Positions 43,023-55,880 of a stretch of DNA of 64,000 bases are shown here, piece by piece; the stretch's first letter is position 1; every line of letters starts with the position of its first letter. Under the pieces are notes generated by a model. It saw nothing but the letters and a program-made list of their open reading frames with translations, was not told the origin of the DNA and ran no database searches. The position numbers and the translations under genes were made by a program. The DNA comes from CALDTK01 sp965213735 (lineage in GTDB: Bacteria > Bacteroidota > Bacteroidia > Chitinophagales > Saprospiraceae). The stretch covers positions 1,922,001 through 1,986,000 of the forward strand of contig CBDCAB010000006.1 of the NCBI GenBank assembly GCA_965213735.1, read 5' to 3'.

Positions 43023-43186
43023 GTAAAGAAGAAGTTGTTAGTGCGACTCAAAGCTGCCCAAGTGCACTGGAGAGGTAGACAGTAGCATCAACTGCACCAA
43101 GTGGAATTCACCCAAATAAGCCCCAGCTATCCCCGCCACGTCTAACCAGCAGACGAGTAACATTTGGTCAGCAAGGCAAGTCTAAA

Positions 43187-46100
43187 TTACCGTACTAACA
43201 CCTTAGCAAATCTTTGCTGCTGACCATCACGGACCTCCAAGATGTAAATTCCCGGAGGCACAGCGCTAATGTCAATAGGATAAGTGGACTCTTTGAGCTG
43301 GCTCTGATGGATTTGTTGACGCACCGCCACTCCCTGCAAGTTGTACAAGTTGAGGGAAATGGTTGTGGCCCACGTAGCAGTGTAATTTACGAAGAGTACA
43401 CCCGCAACTGTAGGATTGGGAAAGACGACGACGCTAGCTTGTTGAGGGCTACGAGCTTCCTCTGTAGAAGAGAATCCTCCGGAGTTATTGAGGTAGATGG
43501 TGGCAATCTTGCTTCCAACCCGGAGGCGACCGGTAAGAAGTAGATCAGGGTCACCATCGCTGTCGATGTCGGCAGTGGTGACGGCGCTGTGGGATATCTC
43601 TTCAATCTGTGTCTCAGTGCGCTCTGAGAAATCGCCGAAACCATCATTGAGATAAACTTTGGTAGTTGGAATGGCTGATCCCGTCCGCCCAGTGAGGAGT
43701 AAATCCTCATCCCCGTCACCATCAAGATCTGCGAAGGTGACTGAGCTGGACGCGACGCTTAGCAATGCGGTGCTCAACCGGGGGGAGAATCCCCCTTGCC
43801 CATCGTTGGTATAGAGCCTCGCAATGGGAACGCCAGTAGCGGTCTGCCCTGTGAGCAGAATATCGACATCATCATCTCCATCGACATCAGCGACAGCTAC
43901 TGAGCCATGGGAAACTCCCTCCAGTTGTGAGGTCGTGACTTCGCTGAAGTTGCCTTGGCCATCATTGGTGTAGAGCTTAGAAATGGGAGCACGCATAACA
44001 TTCTCCCCAGTGATGAGCGCATCGCTATCCCCGTCTCCATCAAGATCTAAAAAAGCTATTGAACTGTGGTGCACACCGTCAAAGACAGCGGTATTTGTTT
44101 CAGTATAGCTGCCTTGGCCGTTATTGCTATACATTTTAGTAATGGGAAGGCGCGCGATGGTTTGACCGGTGATGAGCACATCGCTGTCGCCATCATCATC
44201 TACATCAGCGAAGGCAATAGCACTGTGGCCCACACCTTCGAAAGGTGTGCCGAGGGATTCTGAGAAGGTGCCCTGTCCGTTGTTACTGTAAAGTTTTGCA
44301 ATGGGCATGCCTGCACTGTTGTGACCAGTTAGCAGCGCATCCGGATCACCATCACCATCCACATCTGAAAAAGCAACAGAACCTTCTGCAATGTCTTCAA
44401 ATGATGTAGTGGTGAGCTGTGAAAAGTCACCTTGACCGTCGTTAGCATACAGTTCGGTGCTCGCCTGAGACAAATTATCTAAACCAGTGATTAAGGCATC
44501 AAGATCACCATCATTGTCGATGTCTGAAAAAGCAACTGAGCTTTCGTCTACGCCAGAAAGCGGCATACCAGTGTATTGGGTGAAGCTGGTATCGATCTCA
44601 TTAATGTAGAGTTGAGCGAGGAATCTATCAGGACCTGAACTAAATGGATCAGCGACTCCGGTTAGAAGTACATCTTGATCTCCATCACTATCGACGTCAG
44701 CAATATCGACTGATCCCTCTTGGAGGCGCTCGAATGGTACGCTCCTGTAGTGTTCAAAGTTGCCCTGGCCGTCATTGATATACAACTTGGTTTGAGGATC
44801 ACTACCTGAACTAGCTCTGCCCGTTATAATGAAATCCACGTCGTCATCATTGTCAAGATCCGCAAAGGCGATATCGCCGCTTAAAATTGCAGATTGATGG
44901 TGAATCGTGGGACTTTCTACGAAATTGCCACTACCATCATTAAAATAATAGTTCAGCTCTTGAAAAGAACCCGGATTGCCGCTGATAAGAATATCTTGAT
45001 CGCCATCTCCATCAAAATCTGCAACTCCTCCAATACCAGAAGAGACTGCATCAAAAGGAAGATTCATTTTCTCTAAGAAATTACCGGACCCATCATTTAG
45101 ATACAATTTAGCGCCTTGTGTCCCGATGAGGAGTACATCCTCATCGCCATCATTATCAATATCTGAAAATGAGGTAGTGGAATTTGCGAGGGGCTCGAAG
45201 GGGATGCCGAATTTCTCTACAAAATTGCCACTGCCATCGTTGGTGTACAACCTGGCTACGGTAGTTGATGACTGGGTGTTATCACCAATGAGTAGCAAAT
45301 CTTGAGAGCCGTTTCCATCGATATCTGAAAATGCAGCCGAGCCGCTGGATATATTCTCGAAAGGCGTACCTGAAACCTCAGTAAAACTGCCAGAACCATC
45401 ATTATTATAAAGCTTGGTAGAGGATCGGCCGGTAGAATTTGCGCCGGTAATTAGAAGGTCTTGGTCTCCGTCGTTATCTACATCAGTAAATGCTAGACTA
45501 CTGTTCTGGACAGCTTCAAAGGGGGTGCTGAGAACTTCCTGGTAAGAACCTAGGCCATCATTGAGATACAATTTTGTGCTGAGCTGTCCTGATGCGTCCA
45601 CTCCGGTGATAGCCACGTCTTCATCACCATCTCCATCTACATCTGCAAAGTCGGCATCACTATTCTTTACGCCCGTGAAGGGTGATAATGTGCGATCAGT
45701 AAAGGTGCCGGTGCCATCATTGAAGTAGAGCTTTGTGATATGGTTAAAGTTGTGAGTTGTTCCTGAATTGATTAAATCTTGATCCCCGTCCCCATCTGCA
45801 TCCGCAAAAGCTAGTGAACCTTCCTCTCCGACATCCAAAACATCATTAGTAGGAATGGACGTAAAGTCACCGAGTCCATTATTTTTATATATAAAAGTTT
45901 CAGGATCACTAAAATTCGTTGATCTAGTGACCGCTAGATCAAGAGCTCCATCACCATCTATATCCGCAAAGGCAACGTCTCCATACGAATGCGTTTGGAA
46001 AAAACCTCGAGAAGTGAAGCCCCCAGCACCGTTATTGATCCAGATGTCGGCTACACGGTCAAAACCATCTATGGATCCTGAAATCCAGATGTCCTCAAAC

Positions 46101-46849
46101 CCATCATTATTAACATCGGCAAAGACAGTGTTGCCTTGACTTACGCCTTGGAAGGGTGAGTTTGAGTCAAGGGTGAAATTTCCCGATCCATCATTAAAGT
46201 ATAGGTTTGTCACAGGTGAAAAATTGGCTTCCGCTCCTGTGATAAGTAAGTCCTGGTCTCCGTCGCCATCAACATCTGAAAAAGCAACTGAAGAATTCTT
46301 TACGCGAGTAAGCGAGTGTCCTGTGATTTCTGTAAAATGGCCTCCTCCATCGTTTTGGTAAAGCGCGGCGACCGGTTCAGCAGCGTCATTGCTTCCGGTA
46401 ACGAGCACGTCTAGATCGCCATCTCCATCGATATCTGCTAAGGCGATAGAGCCGAAGCTGACCCCGATGAATTCAATACCGACTACTTCAGAGAAGGCAC
46501 CATTGCCATTGTTTGTATATAATCTCGTAGTTGTCTCTTGAAATTGATTCTCGCTTACTGCCAGCACATCTAAATCCCCGTCGCCATCTACATCACCAGT
46601 AGCGTAAGTGTATTGTCCGTATCTACCGCCTGGCAAGCCCTTTGCTGCTTGCCGGACAAAATTGCCAGTCCCATCGTTTTCGTAGTAGGCGTAGAGAAAC
46701 AAAACGTCGTTGTCTCCATCTCCATCCAGGTCGGAGAAGGCGACAATCTCACCACCGCCAGGAAATTCAGGTGGTCCTGCTCTTCTGAAGGATTGAGCAG
46801 ATACTAGTTGAACACTACTCAGTAGCAGGAGAAAGAAGGAAATTTTCAT
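43187..46849 (-). CDS. FG-GAP/VCBS-repeat surface protein with T9SS sorting domain
   Basis: A 1220-residue exported protein. The signal peptide is residues 1-18 (MKISFFLLLLSSVQLVSA). I count 21 repeats of about 55 residues, each with a calcium-binding-like loop (DVDGDGDQDLLITG and variants) followed by KLYxNDGxGxFxE and PFExVxxSSxAF; they probably fold as integrin-like beta-propellers. The final ~80 residues (VVFPNPTVAGVLFV to FAKVLVR) form a type A T9SS sorting domain, so the protein is exported to the surface. Later repeats are more alike than earlier ones, suggesting internal duplication. It stands alone on the minus strand between the inverted-repeat elements and the rRNA operon. Confidence 0.92.
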   Translation of the reverse strand: MKISFFLLLLSSVQLVSAQSFRRAGPPEFPGGGEIVAFSDLDGDGDNDVLFLYAYYENDGTGNFVRQAAKGLPGGRYGQYTYATGDVDGDGDLDVLAVSENQFQETTTRLYTNNGNGAFSEVVGIEFIGVSFGSIALADIDGDGDLDVLVTGSNDAAEPVAALYQNDGGGHFTEITGHSLTRVKNSSVAFSDVDGDGDQDLLITGAEANFSPVTNLYFNDGSGNFTLDSNSPFQGVSQGNTVFADVNNDGFEDIWISGSIDGFDRVADIWINNGAGGFTSRGFFQTHSYGDVAFADIDGDGALDLAVTRSTNFSDPETFIYKNNGLGDFTSIPTNDVLDVGEEGSLAFADADGDGDQDLINSGTTHNFNHITKLYFNDGTGTFTDRTLSPFTGVKNSDADFADVDGDGDEDVAITGVDASGQLSTKLYLNDGLGSYQEVLSTPFEAVQNSSLAFTDVDNDGDQDLLITGANSTGRSSTKLYNNDGSGSFTEVSGTPFENISSGSAAFSDIDGNGSQDLLLIGDNTQSSTTVARLYTNDGSGNFVEKFGIPFEPLANSTTSFSDIDNDGDEDVLLIGTQGAKLYLNDGSGNFLEKMNLPFDAVSSGIGGVADFDGDGDQDILISGNPGSFQELNYYFNDGSGNFVESPTIHHQSAILSGDIAFADLDNDDDVDFIITGRASSGSDPQTKLYINDGQGNFEHYRSVPFERLQEGSVDIADVDSDGDQDVLLTGVADPFSSGPDRFLAQLYINEIDTSFTQYTGMPLSGVDESSVAFSDIDNDGDLDALITGLDNLSQASTELYANDGQGDFSQLTTTSFEDIAEGSVAFSDVDGDGDPDALLTGHNSAGMPIAKLYSNNGQGTFSESLGTPFEGVGHSAIAFADVDDDGDSDVLITGQTIARLPITKMYSNNGQGSYTETNTAVFDGVHHSSIAFLDLDGDGDSDALITGENVMRAPISKLYTNDGQGNFSEVTTSQLEGVSHGSVAVADVDGDDDVDILLTGQTATGVPIARLYTNDGQGGFSPRLSTALLSVASSSVTFADLDGDGDEDLLLTGRTGSAIPTTKVYLNDGFGDFSERTETQIEEISHSAVTTADIDSDGDPDLLLTGRLRVGSKIATIYLNNSGGFSSTEEARSPQQASVVVFPNPTVAGVLFVNYTATWATTISLNLYNLQGVAVRQQIHQSQLKESTYPIDISAVPPGIYILEVRDGQQQRFAKVLVR

Positions 46850-47150
46850 TGTAAGGAGATTGACGCTCGTGGAGACGATGGTTCTTGAGAAATGCCTCGT
46901 ACTGGCTTGTGTAGGTACGGGTACAGCTTAGCGCATGGAGAGTTAGACCAGAGTGCTTTTACGCTCAAAATAGCAGATAGGTTTGTTAAGCTCTACTATC
47001 AATAATGATTTTGCAAGTAGGCAAAGCAGCTGGCGTACTGACTCAGAAACAGTGGCTTCGGGAGAGGTACATTCCAAACAAGGAAAGGGCCGTCTTGCCT
47101 GACTACATGAAAGTAGTCAGGCGAGACGACCCTTTGATCGTTGTTTAAAA
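46850..47150. other. intergenic region before the 5S rRNA gene
   Basis: It holds the rRNA operon terminator (47084-47135). GAGACGATGGTTCTTGAG near 46872 weakly resembles the right end of the 42.5-43.0 kb element. Nothing else is visible; a frame reaching from 47283 across the 5S gene is not a gene. Confidence 0.5.
47084..47135 (-). terminator. rRNA operon terminator hairpin
   Basis: A ~23-bp stem running from AAAGGGCCGTCTTGCC to GGCGAGACGACCCTTT with a six-base loop, about 17 bases beyond the 5S 3' end on the minus strand. The T-tract is weak but the stem is very strong. Confidence 0.8.
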
Positions 47151-47151
47151 A

Positions 47152-47264
47152 AGGCGGCGGCGACCTACTCTCCCACCTGTAAAAGGCAGTACCATCGGCG
47201 CTAAGGGGCTTAACTTCTCTGTTCGGAATGGTAAGAGGTGGATCCCCCTTGCTATAACCGCCTA
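47152..47264 (-). rRNA. rrf: 5S ribosomal RNA
   Basis: On the minus strand the sequence runs from GGCGGTTATAGC through the conserved CCATTCCGAACAGAGAAGTTAAGCC region to GGTCGCCGCCGCC, with complementary ends. Edges are approximate to a few bases. Confidence 0.95.
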
Positions 47265-47356
47265 ATTTTTTTGGGTATTTCACTAGGGTTAGCTAGTGGT
47301 GACAGGCCGTTGTCTGTCGCCCAGTATGTGGTGGCGCACTAGTAGGTGCGTGTTGA

Positions 47357-47380
47357 TTTGACAAGGACATCAGAAGAGGA
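47357..47380 (-). other. 23S rRNA processing stem, 3' arm
   Basis: TTTGACAAGGACatcaGAAGAGGAG on the plus strand is complementary to CTCTTCTTCCGTCCTTGTCAAA at 50551-50572. The two arms bracket the 23S gene and should form the double-stranded stem cut by RNase III. Confidence 0.75.
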
Positions 47381-47451
47381 GTATGAGCTGACCTGACGTC
47401 AGCAAGGTGTGGCGTAATTGAGTTTGTTTAAGATTTAAAAAAATAAAGGAA

Positions 47452-50402
<2,951 letters not shown>

Positions 50403-50550
50403 AGCTCTTGGCGCTGGGTTGCCCCAGCAAGCCGTTACAAAAAAGTTCGCCCGACTGGCTCACGCCAGTAGGCATTACATTACTCAATTACAATTCTTAC
50501 ACGCCACGCACGTACCGGCAAGCCGGATACGCCATTGGCATGTTCATTCT

Positions 50551-50572
50551 CTCTTCTTCCGTCCTTGTCAAA
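50551..50572 (-). other. 23S rRNA processing stem, 5' arm
   Basis: Complementary to 47357-47380; lies upstream of the mature 23S 5' end and downstream of tRNA-Ile. Confidence 0.75.
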
Positions 50573-50621
50573 GAACACGTCCTGAGCAAACACTCGGGCC
50601 TAGACCTTCGAGTGCGCCGTG

Positions 50622-50695
50622 TAGTCCCGGGCAGACTTGAACTGCCGACCTCTACATTATCAGTGTAGCGCTCTAACCAGCTGAGCTACGGGACT
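50622..50695 (-). tRNA. tRNA-Ile (GAT anticodon)
   Basis: The minus strand folds as a full cloverleaf: acceptor AGTCCCG with CGGGACT, D-arm GCTCAGCTGGTTAGAGC, anticodon arm CTACA-CTGATAA-TGTAG with anticodon GAT, T-arm around GGCAGTTCAAGTCTGCC. CCA is not encoded. In the direction of transcription it follows tRNA-Ala, the reverse of the usual Ile-Ala order. Confidence 0.95.
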
Positions 50696-50711
50696 GGATT
50701 GTCAACGCGCA

Positions 50712-50784
50712 CGAGCTGAGCTACACCGATGGCTGTAGCGCTCTACCCAAACAGAAGCTGGGTATACCGCTGAGCTACGGGACT
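50712..50784 (-). pseudogene. tRNA-like remnant in the rRNA spacer
   Basis: On the minus strand it begins AGTCCCGTAGCTCAGC, identical to the first 16 bases of the neighbouring tRNA-Ile, then carries a foreign ~22-base segment with a TACCCA/TGGGTA hairpin. GTAGAGCGCTACA (again tRNA-Ile-like) follows, and finally GTGTAGCTCAGCTCG, which resembles the start of another tRNA. There is no anticodon arm or T-arm. This looks like duplicated 5' halves of tRNA genes. Confidence 0.75.
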
Positions 50785-50834
50785 GTGGCCGAAACAAATC
50801 GACCGCAGTACGATACACGTGGACCGGAGTCCAC

Positions 50835-50862
50835 AAAAAAGCCAAACCGCGTTCGGTTTGGC
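50835..50862 (-). terminator. terminator-like hairpin inside the rRNA spacer
   Basis: GCCAAACC (50841-50848) pairs with GGTTTGGC (50855-50862) across a six-base loop, and on the minus strand six T residues (50835-50840) follow. It lies between tRNA-Ala and the tRNA-like remnant, upstream of tRNA-Ile and 23S. Confidence 0.7.
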
Positions 50863-50869
50863 ATTGGGG

Positions 50870-50943
50870 TGGAGGATATCGGAGTCGAACCGATGACCTC
50901 TTGAATGCAAATCAAGTGCTCTAGCCAGCTGAGCTAATCCCCC
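50870..50943 (-). tRNA. tRNA-Ala (TGC anticodon)
   Basis: Minus strand: acceptor GGGGGAT with ATCCTCC, D-arm GCTCAGCTGGCTAGAGC, anticodon arm CTTGA-TTTGCAT-TCAAG with anticodon TGC, T-arm ATCGGTTCGACTCCGAT. It is the first tRNA after the 16S gene. No encoded CCA end. Confidence 0.95.
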
Positions 50944-50992
50944 AATAGGGTTTGCGCCACCGGGGTGGAGCACGAGTAGATGTCAAATGTAA

Positions 50993-51023
50993 GTTGATTG
51001 ACAAAAGGGAAGGAAGATAGGAG
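50993..51023 (-). other. 16S rRNA processing stem, 3' arm
   Basis: GTTGATTGACAAAAGGGAAG followed by GAAGATAGGA on the plus strand pairs with TCCTATCTTCCTCCCTAGTG followed by TCAATGAAC at 52772-52800 upstream of the 16S gene, the expected RNase III stem around pre-16S rRNA. Confidence 0.75.
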
Positions 51024-51127
51024 GCTGCCAGTGACGACAGCAGAGGGCTGGCTCGCAGTCGTGTAGTAGACGCGAATTGTTGATGGATCAAACCGAGCAT
51101 CGTGATGATGCTGGCAGATCGTTGCTC

Positions 51128-52655
<1,528 letters not shown>

Positions 52656-52771
52656 TGTGCTCGTAAGCATCACGCTACAAACTCGACTCGGAGCGACCCA
52701 GCTTCTCTTCTGTTAATTCGTCACTAGCTTAATTGTACCCTCCTACTCTCGTAGAAAGGCCAATTGCCTTA

Positions 52772-52800
52772 TCCTATCTTCCTCCCTAGTGTCAATGAAC
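52772..52800 (-). other. 16S rRNA processing stem, 5' arm
   Basis: Complementary to 50993-51023; lies in the leader upstream of the 16S gene. Confidence 0.7.
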
Positions 52801-52964
52801 TTTATGCTGAAACTACCCCATGCGGAGTAGTTGGTGCATCTAAATTCCTACCTGCTTTCAGGCGGGCCGCAAAGATAGTCAGCAAGCGGAAACTTCAGCG
52901 GACCTAGCCGTTAAAATTTCCTCAAAATCAGCCTTCGCTGCGCCGCTTTCTTTCTAAGCGGGTG

Positions 52965-52995
52965 CAAATGTAAATCGCCTCCCCTTCCTAAGCAA
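52965..52995 (-). promoter_or_regulatory. candidate rRNA operon promoter
   Basis: On the minus strand TACATTTG (52972-52965) matches the -7 consensus TAnnTTTG, with TTG (52995-52993) 20 bases upstream as -33. A second box, TATCTTTG at 52877-52870, lacks a well-spaced -33. The rest of 52801-53177 shows no gene. Confidence 0.5.
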
Positions 52996-53177
52996 GCCCC
53001 ACACACAAATTTTTCCTCGCCTGATGCCCTAGCACAGCACCTCTCGCACGCTAAGCCCTTGATTCACATCACACTAGCCACCAAACGTGGAAAATCCTAC
53101 AGCCGCACGTTAACACACCATTGCCGAAATCGCCCAGCTACTAATGGTCTATCCGCAGCAAAGGTGCCGCTTGCCCC

Positions 53178-53191
53178 GTTTTGGCGAAAGC
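53178..53191 (+). repeat. iterated 14-mer, copy 10
   Basis: Exact match followed by T, intergenic, 19 bases beyond the stop of the T9SS protein gene; copy 11 lies 142 bases away in the opposite orientation. Confidence 0.85.
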
Positions 53192-53210
53192 TAGCGCACG
53201 TGCTGCGCCT

Positions 53211-54863
53211 TCACTCCACCACAAACCCACGGGTCAGCACAGCATTGCCACTGTCTTCGGGCCAAACGGTAAAGTAATATATGCCGCTGGGAACATCGGG
53301 TGACTGTACAACTAGCTCACCATTCATAGTTGGGCTTTCGCCAAAACCCACGCGCTTGCCGTGCGCATCCGTGATGGCATAGCGTGCGCGGGCGATGCCT
53401 TGCGGTAGCCTGACTCGCAACTCACCATCTGCAGGTAAGGGATTGGGCGAGAGGCTAATCTCATAGGCGTAACTCGAGGGTGTGGTACTACTCGCATCTC
53501 GACAACCTGGGGCCAGACAACCTAGAGAATCGAGAAAAATTAATGCAGTGTATTCCTTGCTCAAGCCAAACGGCACGTGAGGAATCGCGTCTTCTACGCC
53601 AGCGACCAAAATATAGCCATCCTCTTGCATAAGAACATCTCGAATCTCGATTGAGTAATACGGCGTAGCACTCGTATCGAGCCTTATATCTGTCTTGAAA
53701 GCATCTCTTTGACTGCTGGCGCTAGATGGAAATAATCGAAACGCTAAGTAATATTCCCGGGTTTGGGCTGGCTGATCCCAAGGGGAAAACCAAGTAGAGC
53801 AGAGAAGATTACGAGTATGAAAGGTGTCAATCTCAGCGATTGCTAAATGTTCCTGACTGATAGTTGGCATTGCAACACAGTCATCCCCGACTGGTACCCA
53901 GGAGATTCCTGCGATAGAGTCGGACGAGGTAAAATAGAGAGCTGCGTGTATAGCTTTTTGAAGATAATAACATGGTGGCTCAGGCCACACTACGAGTTCA
54001 GAAGAAGAAGCATATGCGCTTAGCCCAAGGAAGGGATAATTGCTTACTGTTGGAAAGGTTTCGCCAATATGTGATATAGTATCTATGATTGGCATTTGAG
54101 GAGCATCGCGATCATAGATTAAGCGCACGACTTCATAGCCTGAACCCCGGTGGTTTAGGCCTGCGAGCTGCACTTCAAGCTGAGAGCCGCGTATCATTCC
54201 TCCAATAGCATGATGGCTGGTATCCTGTTGGGTATATTGAATGTCGACATTCCTTGTTAATACCAGACTTCCAGATGTGTCTCGCTCGTAGGTGGCTACC
54301 TGTAGGCTTCTCGAGCCATCGTCAAGACCAAGCTCTATAAGAATGTCTAGCGCTTCGTGCGTCGTACCAGGTAGCACAAACGCATGCACATTTGTTAAAC
54401 CTGTTGCCGCTATCGACATGGAGTCTATTGCTTGGAGTGTAGTTGCTCCCTGTGAATTTATGAATGCTTTCTCCAAAATGACGCTGTAGGTATCGGCTCC
54501 AGCGACCATGGATCGGATGGTCCGCACGCTATAAATACTATCTTCATGAGCTAGTACCTGTTGTGTGGCAGTAGAAGATTTATAATGTACTTGATTGGTG
54601 TCGAGAATAATTGGTCGATTCATACCGCCATCGTATGCATCCAAAAACCATCCTCTTGCTGTATCAGCTGCCGCATCTAAGTAACCATGCAGAAGGATTA
54701 CATCATTTTGTATAGCGGCATAAGATGCGGAATAACCTCCGGGGATATTATGTGCGCCCTCTAAACGGACGATTCCATAGTCTGGCAATTGCTGTGCGTT
54801 GATATCTCCCAGGAGATTAAAGAGCAACACCAAGCTGAGCATAACGACGCAAGGTCGATTCAT
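53211..54863 (-). CDS. secreted protein with type A T9SS sorting domain
   Basis: A 550-residue exported protein; signal peptide residues 1-23 (MNRPCVVMLSLVLLFNLLGDINA). The central ~430 residues (IPGGYSASYAAIQNDVILLHGYLD and following) probably form a beta-propeller-like structure but match no family I recognise. The C-terminal ~85 residues, from LSPNPLPADGELRV to GFVVE, are a type A sorting domain. Just upstream, 54874-55035 encodes a second, orphan copy of the same kind of tail (VWPEGSGNAVMTEAFVV against VWPEDSGNAVLTRGFVV), so a paralogous gene once stood there. Copy 11 of the 14-mer encodes GFGES. Confidence 0.82.
   Translation of the reverse strand: MNRPCVVMLSLVLLFNLLGDINAQQLPDYGIVRLEGAHNIPGGYSASYAAIQNDVILLHGYLDAAADTARGWFLDAYDGGMNRPIILDTNQVHYKSSTATQQVLAHEDSIYSVRTIRSMVAGADTYSVILEKAFINSQGATTLQAIDSMSIAATGLTNVHAFVLPGTTHEALDILIELGLDDGSRSLQVATYERDTSGSLVLTRNVDIQYTQQDTSHHAIGGMIRGSQLEVQLAGLNHRGSGYEVVRLIYDRDAPQMPIIDTISHIGETFPTVSNYPFLGLSAYASSSELVVWPEPPCYYLQKAIHAALYFTSSDSIAGISWVPVGDDCVAMPTISQEHLAIAEIDTFHTRNLLCSTWFSPWDQPAQTREYYLAFRLFPSSASSQRDAFKTDIRLDTSATPYYSIEIRDVLMQEDGYILVAGVEDAIPHVPFGLSKEYTALIFLDSLGCLAPGCRDASSTTPSSYAYEISLSPNPLPADGELRVRLPQGIARARYAITDAHGKRVGFGESPTMNGELVVQSPDVPSGIYYFTVWPEDSGNAVLTRGFVVE
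53334..53347 (-). repeat. iterated 14-mer, copy 11
   Basis: Exact match on the minus strand in the T9SS protein gene, read as FGES; inverted relative to copy 10. Confidence 0.85.
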
Positions 54864-54873
54864 AAGGTTGATT

Positions 54874-55035
54874 TTAATTTACGACAAAAGCCTCCGTCAT
54901 CACCGCGTTACCCGAACCCTCGGGCCACACCGTAAGGTAGTACATACCGCTGAGAAGTTTAGGCGGCTGTACGACGAACGCAGCTCGGGCCGGTCTGGGT
55001 CGAGAAAATAATCTACCGTCCAACAAGCAATGCCT
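54874..55035 (-). pseudogene. orphan T9SS sorting-domain tail (gene remnant)
   Basis: Translating the minus strand down to the TAA at 54874-54876 gives a T9SS C-terminus in one open frame: LLDGRLFSRP near the front, then VVQPPKLLSGMYYLTVWPEG and SGNAVMTEAFVVN. It aligns closely with the end of the 53211-54863 protein. There is no start codon, signal peptide or body; the frame runs into the 3' end of crtB in a different phase. It is what remains of a paralogous secreted-protein gene after a deletion or after the crt genes arrived. Confidence 0.8.
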
Positions 55036-55037
55036 GC

Positions 55038-55880
55038 CTACATGGCCCCCCACCGGTGCCGCACGGCAAGGCCTACCAACAAGCTAAGCTTCACATAACT
55101 AGGCACCCGGATTCGCTCCTGAACAATTCTTTTCGCCTCCGTGGCCTGGATGCGTCGAAGAAGATTACGGAAATACACAAACGCGCAGTGCACACCCAAA
55201 CGCGACCCGCGTGGCAGTTCACGTATGCCAACCAACGATGCCTCGAAATCGGCCGAAATTTCTTTCTCTATCTCACGCTTTTCAGCATCCGTAAAGCTCG
55301 AAAACCTTACCCCGGGAAAGTAAACCCGACCCCGATCATGGTAGTCGCTCGAGATGTCGCGCAAAAAATTCACCTTTTGAAAGGCTGCACCCAATCGCTT
55401 CGCCGGTGCTTTCAGTCGCTCATACTCAGCCGGCCGGCCCGCAGTAAAGACCCGCAAGCACATCAAGCCTACAACCTCGGCGCTACCATATATATAGGTG
55501 TCATACAGCGCTCGCTCGTACACCCGATGCTCGATGTCGAGCTCCATGCTGTATAGAAACGCATCAATCAGTTCTCGCTCAATCGCATACTCATGCACCG
55601 CGGCCTGAAAAGCATGTAGAATAGGATTTAAACTCAACCTGCGGTCTAGAGCTTTATACGTATCTGCCCGAAACTCATCAAGTAATACCTGCTTGTCGTG
55701 CTCATGAAAAGTATCGACAATTTCATCTGCAAATCGTACGAAGCCATAAATAGCATAAATCGGATCGCGCAGTTCAGCATCGAACAAGCGGATGCCCAAG
55801 GAAAAGCTAGTGCTGTAGCGTCGCGTTACGAGCCTTGCACTTTCTAGGCACACCGCATTATATAGCTGCTGCGGATTCAT
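55038..55880 (-). CDS. crtB: phytoene/squalene synthase family protein (CrtB-like)
   Basis: This prenyl transferase condenses two geranylgeranyl diphosphates into phytoene, the first committed step to carotenoids. The 280-residue protein has the first Asp-rich motif in FVRFADEIVDTF and the second in ISSDYHDRGRVYFPG; TRRYSTSFSLG near the N-terminus binds diphosphate. The start overlaps the crtI stop in ATGA, so translation is coupled. The family also includes squalene synthases, but the crtI partner favours phytoene. Its 3' end abuts the orphan T9SS tail. Confidence 0.93.
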   Translation of the reverse strand: MNPQQLYNAVCLESARLVTRRYSTSFSLGIRLFDAELRDPIYAIYGFVRFADEIVDTFHEHDKQVLLDEFRADTYKALDRRLSLNPILHAFQAAVHEYAIERELIDAFLYSMELDIEHRVYERALYDTYIYGSAEVVGLMCLRVFTAGRPAEYERLKAPAKRLGAAFQKVNFLRDISSDYHDRGRVYFPGVRFSSFTDAEKREIEKEISADFEASLVGIRELPRGSRLGVHCAFVYFRNLLRRIQATEAKRIVQERIRVPSYVKLSLLVGLAVRHRWGAM

